Shown: piece by piece, positions 48,657-59,307 of the stretch
Layout: the number at the start of each line of letters is the position of its first letter
Position numbering within the stretch: the first letter of the stretch is position 1
Assembly: GCA_039654915.1 (NCBI GenBank)
Contig: CM077596.1
Location: 74,897,751 to 74,961,750 of the forward strand
Source: Aquilaria yunnanensis
Taxonomy: Eukaryota > Streptophyta > Magnoliopsida > Malvales > Thymelaeaceae
Reading direction: 5' to 3'
Length of the DNA: 64,000 nt
Made by a program: the position numbers and the translations under genes
The notes under the pieces: model-generated
Database searches by the model: none
Told to the model about the DNA's origin: nothing
The model's input: only the letters and a program-made list of their open reading frames with translations

Positions 48657-49148
48657 TTAGTGTTGAATAAAAAATATGGCTATTTTTTTTTTCTAGAAAG
48701 CTTGATAGATAAAAGATGAAACAAAGAGATAAAAGAAGAAAAAAATACATTGTGATAATTACCATAACTAAAAATTATAAAGAAGGAAATTGAAGGAAAA
48801 ACAAGAAATCAACCATATCTTCTAAAAAACTGTTATGTTGACGTCTGTTAGGATAAAAAAATGAAATACAGACGGCAACCCTACGACTAATGGATGGGGA
48901 GTAGATGCGCCGGGTGCATATAGAAATTAGGCCACTTTAACCACGGGATGAGACGTCCGGGATGTTTGTTTATATTTTGCACAATCTAACAACTAATTGT
49001 TATCTACGACATGATTGAATATCTTGTGGTCACGAGCTCTTATTAATGCTATTCGTGGATGATTCATGATAAAGCCACTAATATAATATTATTATAAAGA
49101 AATGACTGGAATTGGGAAACATCAAGCACTCCAGAAATTAGTATTTTA
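48657..49148. other. Right flank of the large MULE, no gene
   Basis: AT-rich sequence up to the solo LTR. The right terminus of the MULE is expected here (perhaps about 48830-49000), but no inverted partner to the left side was recognised. Confidence 0.3.
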
Positions 49149-49153
49149 TATAT

Positions 49154-52100
49154 TGTGGCAACGTCGGGTCTTCTGGAGTCGCCACCAATCAGTTTTCTTA
49201 GGTCGATTGGACACCTTAAAATTGGTCTGCGAAAGTTCGGGGATCGGGAGTACGGTTACGCTAAAACAATATTGTTATAGCGCCCAAAATTGGCACCTTA
49301 GTTGATTTTAATTTTGTTTTACTTTGCTTTAAAAAATTTTCAGTTAATTTAGATATTTTAACTGAATTAGTCGAAAATGTGGATTATGGTAATTTGTATA
49401 GAATTTTATACTTCCGAACCATGGACTCTGCCGAGTCATTTGGACACGGAAGATTTGAATTCCGAACCATGGACTCTGCCGAGTCATTTGGACACGGAAT
49501 TTGACGAAATTTTAATCAATTAATCCATATCATAAATATGGATTTTTACCTTTTTATTTAATTTATTTATTTTAAAAGGTTGATATTTTCCAAACCGTAG
49601 ATCCTGCCAGATCATCCGGATATGGAATTTAATATCCAAGCCATGGATTCTAACCGAATCATCTGGACATGGATATGATCCGTCTTAGGATTTCGTTATT
49701 TAATTTTATTTTATTTTTTAATAATTTCAGTTAATATCCAAGCCATGGATTCTAACCGAATCATCTGGACATGGATTTTATGATCCGTCTTAAGACGGAT
49801 TTCTAATAATTTGATACACATTTAATGCATTACAACGATTAAAATTAAACTATTCTAAATAAATAAATAAATATCCTAAATTACATCTTTAAGTGAATTT
49901 AACGATTAAATCTAATACATGGTTAAATAATCAAAGAAAGAAAGGAAACAAAAAGAGAACAAAGAAATAAATCTGCTATCAGGGACTGATCTGCAACTAA
50001 AAAGAAATAGTTAGTGGCTCATAGGAACAAAATAGAAAGTTGGATAACTAAGATGAAGTTATACCCAAAAGGAACTGATTAATTGGGTGTCAATAATAAG
50101 CATTCAGAAAATAGGATTAGTTGACTATATCAAAAGGCATAAGTAGATCTACAATATATACATTACACCAGTAAGACCATAGTATCTGAACTGAAGTGGG
50201 AGATAAACTTTCTAGTTGTATATCTGCTGCCCAGAATTTCAAATCGACCTATCTAAAAAAAAACATCGAGTTATCCAAACCATTATATAAAACTATCTAT
50301 ATACATAACTTAGGCACATACATAAAATTCACAAATGCAATATCAAGTTGTGGTTGACAGCACATAAATTATAAAAAAATGCAAGTTAGCCCTTCAGACA
50401 AGACCTCAGGTAGAATCACAGATAAGTATTCTTCACTCCAGAAATTAGATAAAATCATTTATAAGTGCAAATGGAAGTTCATGAACCGGTACTGACACTA
50501 GACATCCATATGAATATTTATTAAATTTACCAAAATTCAAACATGCAACACACAAATTACTATAAATTTCGAAATCAAGGACTCCTATTAAACTTAAAAA
50601 ACCAATTGTGAGACAAACTAGTCTCCACTTCAACGAAAATAAAAGAAACATCCAATTTGCATTTTTGTAAAAGTAGAAATAGACTAGACACAAATGGCTA
50701 TTAGCATAAGAAATGACATCCCTAGATGCAGAGCATACAATTTATCATAGATTTTATGACAAGCAACAAAGACAAGCCTTCTGATGCCTATTCCATATTC
50801 AATGGAGTTCAGTAAAAAAAAGCATATAAATTCAACCACGGCTCGAAATCCAATCCTATAAAAATCCTGTATAAACTAGACTCATAAGGATATTATCATA
50901 AAGATTGGTTTGTCCAGCAACAAAACACATGATTTATAGTGCAATTTCAAAGTCCACGGATCAATAGAACTAACAGCAAACTCACGGGTTGAGACACTTG
51001 TACCTTTTTACCTCGTTGTAATCTAGCTCGCATATCAGTCCATGGACAGTAGCGTAGGCATGTAGATGGTCCATATTACTACACAAGTATGTATGTTTCA
51101 CAGCAATATAATTATTTATTTATTTTATTATTCTGAATCACTCAAGTTTATAAGGAGAAATATTATTTATTTTCATCAATGTTGATAGCACTCCAGTTGG
51201 GCGTTAAAACTATAAAAGTAATTCCGATTAATGGAGGGGCCAAAACAAACTAAAGGACAAACAAAGGAAAGACAAACAATAAATATAAACGAAACCTTGC
51301 TGTCCATGCTCAATCTGCACAGAAAATAAAGTTAGTGACTTGGATGGATAAAATAAAAATTACTAAGGATTAAATGAGAATTTTACTCAAAAGACAAATA
51401 ATTTTGACTTGGTCAAAGACGAGAAACGCGTCTGTTTTCGTTTTTTACTTCTTCTTCTTCTTTTCAGGCGCGATGAGGGGAGACGGCGTCGTCGCGGCAG
51501 CTGGAGGGAGGAAGCCTTCTGGTGGCGTGAGGCGAGATGGCGGCGGAGCGATGGCAGGATGCAAGGAGGGGAAGCCAGGCGACGGTGCGTAAAAGGAGGA
51601 GGGCGTGAACGGCAGGGCAGGCACGGACGGCAGGGGAGGCACGATGGCTGGGAAGGCGCGACTGGGGCGGAGACTCGACGGGAAGGGAGGCGTGTGAGGG
51701 TGGAGCAGCATGATGGAAGACGCGACAGCAGGGAAGCGGCCGGAGCTGGGTGCGACAGGAGGCTTGGGATTTGTCGGCGACGGCCAAGAGGAGAGCTTCC
51801 AGTGGTGTGGACGAAAAGGGAATGGAGCGGAGCTGGCGGTGACTGACGGCGACTGGAGGCAGCTGGAGACGACTCGCGCGCGCAAGGAGCTCCTTCAGGT
51901 GTTCGCGACAGAGGAAAGGAAGTGCAGCGTACGGGTGCAAAAACGGCAAGGAGGTATGCCGACAGAGGATGAGAGAGAGAGAGTGGGTAATTGGAAGAGA
52001 GAGAGTGGAGAATTGGACTCAGGCCAGGAGGAAGAGTTTAGTCTAGTGAGGGAGAGAGAGAGAGAGCAGAAGAAGCAGAGGGAGAGGAACAAGATTGTGA

Positions 52101-52458
52101 AGGAGAAAATGGGCTGTGTTCGCTTCTCTTCCTGTCGAGGGTGAGAGAAGATATTTTTAAGCTTGGGGAGCCGAGAGATCTAGAAGAAGAAAGCGTGAGA
52201 AAGAGATAAGGGAGGAGCCTCTGTCGGCCACCCTCCCCCTTTTTTATTATTTATTATTATTATTTTTTCTAATTAATTAATTTAATTAATTAACTAATAT
52301 ATATGTATAAAAAAAATGTCCCTATATTAATTATTATTATTATTATTTTTTCTTTTAAGGTAATTAATTAATGATATTTTTTTTTTACTTTAAATTTTGA
52401 GTAATTAATTAAATTTTTTTTTAAAGAAATTTTAGTCGGACGAAATTGGGTGTCAACA
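49154..52458 (-). mobile_element. Solo LTR of about 3.3 kb (reverse orientation)
   Basis: On the minus strand it begins TGTTGACACCCAATTTCG and ends CCCGACGTTGCCACA, giving TG..CA borders. The 5-bp flanks are both TATAT (49149-49153 and 52459-52463), although TATAT is weak evidence in AT-rich DNA. Near the 3' end it contains TGGCGACTCCAG and the widespread 'ggtctgcgaa..ggg(a/t)tcgggagtacggttacg' block, familiar from LTR retrotransposons of many plants. No gag-pol is seen on either side, so a solo LTR is the simplest reading. The GC-rich, GA-rich part at 51440-52240 gives several long overlapping frames on both strands, none with a domain. Confidence 0.68.
49414..49775. repeat. Five diverged copies of a 37-38 bp repeat inside the LTR
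   Basis: Copies start at about 49414, 49462, 49590, 49636 and 49738, with cores such as CCGAACCATGGACTCTGCCG and CCAAGCCATGGATTCTAACC followed by 'a(g)tcatttggacacggaa'-type endings. The first two are nearly identical, as are the last two; the middle copy is intermediate. The copies are spaced unevenly with AT-rich sequence between them. Confidence 0.85.
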
Positions 52459-52964
52459 TATATATATATAAAAAAGAGGCTTTGTGTGATATTTTTCAGG
52501 TAAGGAAGTGAGGATGCTAGGTTTGAACCTAGACCTTCTCACAATGTTATTAATGTTTTAGCTATTAAGCCATAGTCTTAAAAAAAAAACCATTACACAA
52601 ACAAATTAAAAAACGCCCAATCCACTAAGAATTAAGAATGCTGGAAATAAGCTCCTATGTCACTACCTACGTATTTCGGCCTTCCTTATTCTCTCTGTAT
52701 GCTTCGAGTAATTTTTTTTACCATTGTTAAACAAATCAATGAGAAATTAGTTACAACAACTTACTACTTCCATATCAAATTTTTCACAAAACTTATTATT
52801 TATAGGAATTATTTTATAATTTTTAAAATTATTCTAGCAAATAATAATATAAATAAATCTTAGTCAAAAAGTGAAATTTGATAGAGAACACATGCGATGG
52901 AGGTACGATAATTCATAATAGCATCTTTTCAATTCTAAACCACTTAATGTCGTATTAAATAAAA

Positions 52965-54608
52965 GGATTTTAAAATTTTAAGAACCTAATATATTTTTAC
53001 ACAAAGAACAAGCAAAATTAAAGTTAAAATGGGTCACATTACCTCTTATTATATGTCTTATCTAAATATTTTCTATCAATTTTAACATTATATCTAACAA
53101 AAAATACTAATATAGTAAAAAAAACATTAGAATAAATTTTAAAATAATACTTATAGTTTTTTAACATTTTCTATCAACAATTTAAACTACAAATTTTTCC
53201 CGTAACTCCTTCATCCTTCTCCTCCTCCTCTCTTCACCGCCATCTCCTTCTGCTCTTATGACACCACCATTTGTACAAGTTACTGGTGTGTGGTTCGGTT
53301 TTGTAGAGCACACACTGGAAATCAACGTCCTATAATTTCATTGCCCAATTTCATAAAATTTGGATCAATTTTAGCTCAAATATAATCTGAGTTTGTTTAA
53401 ATTTTTTAAAACACTAACTCTAATGGCTGCTGGTTCTAGTTCTCTCTCTCAATCTGGCCACCTCCCTACACAGGCTCTTCATCTCCCTCGTCTCCGCCAC
53501 CACCTTTGTTGGCATTCTCCTCTCTGCGACCACTAGATCTGTGAAACCCATTCTTTGGCCAACCCATCCAGAGGTCGTCTTCGCCTCACCACCACCAAAA
53601 GCCACCTCTGTCGCTGACTTATTCTTCGCCCAGAGCAGGAACTTCTTCCAGTTGCCTTTAGACCAGAAAATGAAGCTTCTGAGAAACGAGCAACATCGAG
53701 GGTTTTCTCCTCTTCTTGATTGAAGTCTATCTTTCTCCATTTTGGTCAAATCGGTGGAGCGGCCGGAGAGCTTGAATAACCATAAAGACGGAACCAACGC
53801 TGCCTCCGTAGGGTTGGAATCGGTAGAGAAAATTGGCCTACATTGGGGCTCCATGACATCAGAGGAAGCAAGGGAGAAGATGATACTTGAATCTTATGCC
53901 AGCAAGAAGATTTATGTGATCCTTATCTGCAGCGTCTGTCTCTAGTGATCAACTTCCCTCATCCACCACCATCCAAATTGTCATGGCCCACCTCGAGGAG
54001 TGACAACAGGGAAAGGGGGAGATAAACTATTTCTAGCGGTCAAATGAGACAGCAAGAGGTAAAGCGTCCCAGGGCGAACTGTTCGATTCCAAGGTTTCTG
54101 AGCAAAACCCAGAAATTAGAATGAGAAAAGATGAAATTGAGGCGCTGGATCTAGGCGACGATGGCGGCCGTACCAAGGCCATCAATTTGGGTAGGGATAA
54201 TGACGGTAGTTATGGTTCTAGCGGTGGTTATGGAGCCGGCAGCTGACTGGGCATGATTCTCCAAGTCAACGCTAGCTTTCCGTTTAAAAAAGGAGAAGGA
54301 GGATGATTTAGAAGGGAAAATGGTGTCGGAAATGAGATTGACAATAAACAATAGATTTAAAAGTTCATGGTTTAGAATTGTTAGTAGAAAAAGTTAAAGA
54401 AAGAGAAATGTTATTTTAGAATTTATTTTAAATATTTTTTTTATTATGTTAGTATTTTTTATCAAATATAATCTTAAAATTAATGAAAAATATCAAGATA
54501 TGACATACAATAAAAGGTATTAAATTAAGATATTTTGTTAGGATAACATGAAAATCAAGTACCAATTTAAAATAAAAAAATAAACTAGGTAATCCAATAA
54601 AATTTATC
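52965..54608. mobile_element. MULE of the 9.96 kb family, with dioxygenase fragment
   Basis: The left arm (about 52965-53200) and the reverse complement of the right arm (about 54360-54608) match over about 200 bp, for example 'aaaaaatactaa.ata.taaaaaaaa' and 'ttaaaataa.a.tt'. Both resemble the arms at 9955-11672 and 61811-63124, including the ACCTAGTTTATTTT segment near the right end. A target duplication was not read with certainty. The interior (53200-54350) is GC-richer and carries host-like sequence. Confidence 0.7.
53610..53723 (+). pseudogene. Captured fragment of a 2-oxoglutarate/Fe(II) dioxygenase
   Basis: The frame reads VADLFFAQSRNFFQLPLDQ followed by KMKLLRNEQHRGFSPLLD and a stop. 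It matches the N-terminal region of plant 2OG-dependent dioxygenases ('FFxLPxxxKMKLLRNExHRGYTPxLDE'). The catalytic C-terminal jelly-roll with its HxD..H iron site is absent. The upstream in-frame residues (from about 53541) are Pro-rich and not recognised. It lies in the interior of a MULE-like element and is a carried gene piece, not a gene. Confidence 0.75.
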
Positions 54609-55690
54609 AAAAATTAAAGTTTTTGAAGTTGTAGAAATGGACATTCGTTGTCCAATAGACTATCATATTCTTCGTCCATGTCTGCTTTTGTCAAGTTTTG
54701 GTTGTTACACCTAATCCTTTAATATTTAAATGAGAACATATGCACATTAATTAATTGAACTAAGCTCAATGTTAAAAAAATAATTTATTGTATAGATATA
54801 ATATATTATTGCATACACGTATATTTAATTCCTTTTCATTTTTCCATCGCCCTAACTCTATTTTGCACCCTTTAACTATGTTAAATTGCTGGTTTTCATC
54901 CCTAAACTATGAGGCAAATCAACTCAATCTTTAAAGTATAAAAACGAGACGCTTTAATCCACCGACTCAGTCATTAGTCAAATGGGTAAAATGTCACGAT
55001 TAGAGGAACAAACTATGTCATTTTTCATAGTTTGGGAAGTGAGTTAATCCAAGAATAATTCAGGGACCGAAGCATTCAAGTCGATAAAAGTTTAGGATGT
55101 AAAATGGCTTTAGACCTTTCCCGTACTCTAGCGGCAAGCTGTGGTGCAATAATAGCATCGTTTCTCATTGGCTGGAAGCTTCTAGTTCTCCCTAGATTTA
55201 GAAACAAATCGCAACCATTTTCTTTTTCGCACTCTTTTAGATTTAACTTATTAAATTTGTAATTTAAGTTATTTAGTAGCTTTTTTATAATAAAAATTTT
55301 AAGTAATTTTTGAGATATGATAAATAATTTACAGATCAAAATATGATAGATGATTTAAATTATTATTTTATCACCCCTGCAATTGAAGGGAATAACTTTT
55401 GCCCTTTATTGAAGCTGGAAAAAGAAGATGAGAGTACTGAAAAAATGGGGTGAAACAGCCAAAACGGGCAAATTCCCCACTGAATTTTTCACTATAGTAT
55501 AGATCGCACACTGTTGTTTTTTTTGCTGTTCCAATAGCCAATAAAGTTTGTGAACGAGTGAAATAGAATACTATTTTTTAAAATGTGGACAAATTAGCTA
55601 CTTACCAAATTAATAGAGAGAATATTCCATTTATTTTAGAATATTCTATTAAGTTTGTTGAATAATATAAATAAAAAAATCTACACAATT
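54609..55690. other. Intergenic sequence with a possible decayed inverted repeat
   Basis: At about 54850-55110, the left segment 'ttttgcaccctttaactatg' and the reversed right segment 'ttttacatcctaaacttttat' suggest an old inverted-repeat element with phrases such as 'ccctaaactatga' inside. No gene was recognised in the stretch. Confidence 0.35.
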
Positions 55691-56670
55691 ACATTTATCC
55701 TGGGAAAATTACAACATTTATTCCCGATCTATAGTCATTGAAGCACATAGGTCCCAAACTAAAAATAATAATCCTTCTCCGCCCAGCGCTCCCCGACCCC
55801 TGCCCTCCTCCGCCGTTCTCACGCACCACCATCTCCCCTCAGGTGATAATCTCCGATGCCACCGCCCACTACATCACCGCCACCTCCGCCGCCATCCCCT
55901 CCATCATGCTTCGACGCTGAAGGTGTTCTTAGTGGGGGTGATTCCACAGATTGCTGCGGGGGTAGGAGCCGAACAAGCAAGAGAAGGTGGCGGGGATGGC
56001 TTCACAAATTTGGACGACCCGTCGAAAGCAACACCGGCGGCCAACCCATTTGGCATAATTCTTGTAAGTAAACAGGCCTATCTAAGCTAATTCCTAATAT
56101 ATCAGAACTAATCAATTATTAAATTGGATTGGATTGCTTGCCTAGTGGGAAGAATATCAAGAGGCCGAAGTTGATTGCCTTTAATTGGGCAGTTTCGCTT
56201 TCGTCCGCGTACGGGAAATTATCCAGCTTCACAAATTGGGAGGAGTCGAAGAAGCAGGTGACGGTGACCTCTGCGTGTTCCGATTAATGGCCTCTGGCCA
56301 CGATCTCGTCGAAGACTCATCGCCGCCTTGTCCTCGAACGCCTCCTTGAAGCTGACAATGTTTGGATGCTTGGGAAGGTGCCTCATGCCCACAATAGATG
56401 GAGCGGCTGGAAAGATGCGCCGCCACATTTCACAGTTTAGTGTTTCGAAAATTATTTACTTGGTCCTCCAAATTATTTTCTTTAAGTGTTTTGGTGTCTA
56501 TACTTTCATTTTTTTCATGAAACTCACGTATTACATGTCACATCTGTCCACTATGTCATCAAAATATTCTAAATAATTATACAATTAGATAAAACTAACG
56601 ACAGTGGCAAATATCCATTGATAATGTAACACTTCTGAGTGATTTAATTGCACAAAAAAAAATAGTGGAT
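55691..56670. mobile_element. GC-rich insert with gene fragments, probable transposon cargo
   Basis: A GC-rich block (about 55770-56430) interrupts AT-rich sequence. The left flank 'cgatctatagtcattgaagcacata' and the reversed right flank 'gaactatagatcatccactattttt' look weakly inverted, but no clear terminal repeats or target duplication could be confirmed. It holds the kinase fragment described separately, and ends about 190 bases before the third GST start codon. Confidence 0.4.
56128..56388 (-). pseudogene. Fragment of a calcium-dependent protein kinase (CDPK)
   Basis: Minus-strand blocks occur in CDPK order but in different frames. MRHLPKHPNIVSFKEAFED lies from 56386. FDEIVARGH follows at about 56313-56287, without the intervening 'VMELCEGGEL' hinge. 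Then comes NFPYADESETAQLKAINFGL (about 56240-56160), where the DFG metal-binding motif is NFG. The internal deletion, frame changes and missing catalytic loop make it inactive. No EF-hand region is nearby. The fragment lies upstream of, and opposite to, the third GST. Confidence 0.75.
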
Positions 56671-56747
56671 GATCTATAGTTCTATTCTATAACAAAAAGT
56701 TCAGTGGGGCATTTGCCCATTTTCCCGTCGACAAATGAGAAAAATAA

Positions 56748-56778
56748 GTGACGGTCACGATTCTGTTCACTGTATATC
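56748..56778 (+). promoter_or_regulatory. Candidate promoter elements of the third GST
   Basis: GTGACGGTCAC at 56748-56758 is a near-palindrome containing TGACG, the core bound by TGA-type bZIP factors at GST promoters. A weak TATA-like 'tgtatatctg' lies at about 56771-56780, some 80 bases before the ATG. Assignment rests on position and motif only. Confidence 0.4.
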
Positions 56779-56858
56779 TGTCCCTGACAGTCTCCCGCTG
56801 CCCAGAACCGAATAGTCAAAAGTAAAGGAAGTACTGAAATAGCCTCTTGCAGTCTGTG

Positions 56859-58060
56859 ATGGCGATTAAGATTTATGGAACCACTGTTTCGGCACCTACG
56901 ACGAGGGCTATGGCTAGCCTTTACGAGAAAGAGCTCGCTTTTGAGTTTGTTGCCGTGGACATGAAAGCTCGGGAGCACAAGAAGGATCACTTTCTCGCCA
57001 TGAACGTAAGTTTTTTTCTCCTTTCTCACTAGTACTACCAGTAGTAGTGCATCCCCTCCATTATATTTTCACCCACCTAGTTTATTCAAAGCAAAACACC
57101 AGAAATTTCTGCTCGCCCTGTCTGAAAACAGAACGGCATCCATATGAGACGGGGGAAAAAAAATTCCCATGTTCTCACAATTGTTTATTGCGTACTGGTG
57201 TGTGCAGGTTTTTTTTTTTGGGGGGGGGGGGGGGGGGAGAGGAGATGAAAGAAAACCCCATGATTTCCTTTTCTTTGTCAAAAGAAGCCCTAATTAGTTT
57301 CTTCGACCGGAGATTCTTTTAAGTATTTATCAGGTTTTTTTTACATGCTTAGAATCTGATGTGCCACTATGCTGTTATCGAAAAATTTATAGGAAGAAAA
57401 AGAAGAGAACTTTTCAGGACTAAAGGGTCTTAAATTGGGAGTATTTTATTAATCTCGGATCTGATGTTTCTGAGACTGATGCAGCCATTTGGTCAAATAC
57501 CAGTTTTTGAGGATGGAGACTTGAAGCTATTTGGTATGGATTCCTGAGAAACTGTTAGTCACATATCAAAGGATATGGTACTGTTGCTTGGTTAATCTTT
57601 TTCCTTCTAATTCTCAGAGTCGAGAGCAATCACTCAATACATTGCCCATAACTACGCTGACAAAGGGACACAGCTGACATGCCCCGGCAAGGCAATGGCC
57701 ATCCAAAGAGTCTGGATGGAGGTGGAGGCTCAAAAGTTTGACCCAGTTGGTGGCAAGTTGGCGGGGGAGTTGTTTTACAAGCCTTTGTTTGGCATGGCTA
57801 CTGATCCGTCTGCTGTGGAGGAGCTTGAAGCTAAACTTGCTAGTCTCCTTGATGTGTACGAGGCTCGCTTGTCTCAGACCAAGTACTTGGCATGTGACTG
57901 CTTCACCTTGGCCGACTTGCACCACCTTCCAGCCGTTCACTTTCTGAAGGGCACACGGGCCCAGAAGCTGTTCGAATCGCGTCCTCATGTTAGTGCTTGG
58001 GTTGCTGATATTACTGCCAGGCCTGCTTGGGCTAAGGTAGTCGCAATGCAGAAGAAATGA
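56859..58060 (+). CDS. GSTF: Phi-class glutathione S-transferase, third copy (GSTF2/GSTF8-like group)
   Basis: Exons 56859-57005, 57485-57533 and 57618-58060 encode 212 residues. The exon pattern (147, 49, remainder) is the phi-class pattern shared with the pair at 30.9-33.2 kb. The likely catalytic Ser11 lies in TTVSAPTTR, followed by PFGQIPVFEDGDLKLF and Glu66-Ser67 in ESRAITQYIA. C-terminal blocks are WMEVEAQKFDPVGGKL, LDVYEARLSQTKYLA, CDCFTLADLHHLP and the closing ARPAWAKVVAMQKK. The GDxFTLADL loop reads CDCFTLADL, so the usual Gly before Asp is replaced by Cys. The EAQKFDP and LADLHHLPA blocks point to the GSTF2/6/8 group rather than GSTF13. The true start is the ATG at 56859; an in-frame TTG at 56847 is ignored. 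Intron 1 contains a T-run/G-run tract. Confidence 0.94.
57209..57237. repeat. T11-G18 homopolymer tract in intron 1 of the third GST
   Basis: Eleven T bases run directly into eighteen G bases. The tract lies inside the intron, so it does not alter the protein. Its assembled length may be uncertain. Confidence 0.9.
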
Positions 58061-58684
58061 GGAGAAGGGGTTCTCCAGAACCTACCAGTCAAAGGCATCA
58101 TGGGTCGTTTGAATAATTGCCTTTGTCTTAACTTGAATTGTGTTGGACCCTTCGCCTTCAACCCTTGGGTCGATGGTGACTTGGAAGTTGGAACTTTGTC
58201 TTTGCTAATGCCGGTTACAGGCTTCTAAATTCTACTGTACAATATCTTCTATGGTCCTATAGTCTGGAATGCTTTGCTTTTAACGGCAAGGCTGGACATT
58301 TCTATATTTCGGTCAGCTTAGGCAAGAACAGCAAAGAACCAGAGGGTCCTGATTAGCAACTAACTACTCTATTCTCAGCCAGAGCAGAAGAAAATTCATA
58401 ATGAGTTAATTAATATCAGAACAAATTTGTTTCTGAATTAAACCTTACAATATTGAGTGACTCCTATATATGCTCTAATCCTCGAAGCATGACGGTTCAT
58501 AACCACAGCTTTGATTGCAATGGATCAACAAGAACTCCAGCCTCAGCGGCATTTTCTCAGACACCTGGCGACACAGCTAGTTGAGTTTATGACCTCCATT
58601 AGCATCAGAGAGTTTTCACATGATGGTTGGCGTATGAAGAAATGTCTTTTAGATATTTAAGTATGGAATTGTTTCACTATTTTA
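58061..58684. other. 3' flank of the third GST and intergenic sequence
   Basis: No other gene. A 25-base block 'gatggttggcgtatgaagaaatg' at about 58622 recurs at about 59548 on the far side of the PIF-like element, which may reflect a local duplication. Confidence 0.4.
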
Positions 58685-58758
58685 GGCCCTGTTTAGTTGT
58701 GGAGAATTTTCTAATTTTTCTAGAAAAATTTTCAAAAATTAGAAAATGAAAAGAGAAT

Positions 58759-59307
58759 ATGTTCAGTTTAATAATTTTCTTTTCCAATTTTTCTAGAAAA
58801 CAATTTTCTATGTTAGTAAGAAATGGAAAACTTGGATTTAGTGGTTTTCTATTTTCCCGAAAGCGGGAAATTTATTCAGCGCCTCCCTTTGTCTCGCGAA
58901 TCGCAATCGGCCTTCTCCCAATGCCTTCGACCTTCTCCCTCCCAGCGACTTTGGAGTTCCCCTTCCTGGCGCCTCCCTTCATCTCCCGAATCGCGATCAA
59001 CCTCCTTTCGATACCTTTGACCTTCTCCCTCCCGGCAACTTTAGACTTCTCCCTTCCAGCGCCTCCCTTTGTCTCGCGAATCGATCCATCAGAAGCAACA
59101 ACAGTGACATCGGAGCTATGTGACAGTGGAATCGGCGACGAGTGTCACGAGTTTGGGAATGACGGAGATGGTAGCATAGATGTAAACGATATAAAAGTTG
59201 GGAGCCTAAGTGACAGAGAGCAAAAAATCTTGGAGCAGGCTTTGGATTTTTTCGTTTTCACTTTTGAAGCTAATAGACTTGGGAAGATCTGCAATTATAG
59301 TCCATAA
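58759..59307 (+). CDS. Hypothetical 182-residue ORF within the PIF-like element
   Basis: The frame is open for 182 codons and includes a 90-bp tandem repeat (58879, 58969, 59059) translating as APPFVSRIAIGLLP.., APPFISRIAINLLS.., APPFVSRI. The C-terminal part (from about residue 106) is acidic (SGIGDECHEFGNDGDGSIDVND) and ends in a helix-like EQKILEQALDFFVF segment. No family was recognised. The first residues lie in the transposon's subterminal sequence, so the annotated start is doubtful. It may be a fragment of a host exon carried by the element; expression is unknown. Confidence 0.3.
   Translation: MFSLIIFFSNFSRKQFSMLVRNGKLGFSGFLFSRKREIYSAPPFVSRIAIGLLPMPSTFSLPATLEFPFLAPPFISRIAINLLSIPLTFSLPATLDFSLPAPPFVSRIDPSEATTVTSELCDSGIGDECHEFGNDGDGSIDVNDIKVGSLSDREQKILEQALDFFVFTFEANRLGKICNYSP
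58879..59086. repeat. 90-bp tandem repeat, 2.3 copies
   Basis: Units start at 58879, 58969 and 59059 with 'gcgcctccctt' and are exactly 90 bases apart, so the reading frame is kept. The units differ by scattered substitutions, which shows the duplication is not recent. Confidence 0.88.

Noticed and set aside
51409..52144. Long overlapping frames on both strands (144-161 codons)
   Set aside because: They lie in the GC- and purine-rich part of the solo LTR, overlap on opposite strands and have low-complexity Arg/Gly/Glu or Ser/Pro composition without any domain. GC-rich repeats lack stop codons by composition.
52510..52550. tRNA-like 'ggtttgaacctag' near the right side of the LTR
   Set aside because: It resembles a T-arm by chance, but no acceptor stem, anticodon arm or D-arm could be formed around it.
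53420..53854. 144-codon minus-strand frame
   Set aside because: It is antisense to the dioxygenase fragment, which is the recognisable product on the + strand; no domain was recognised in the antisense product.
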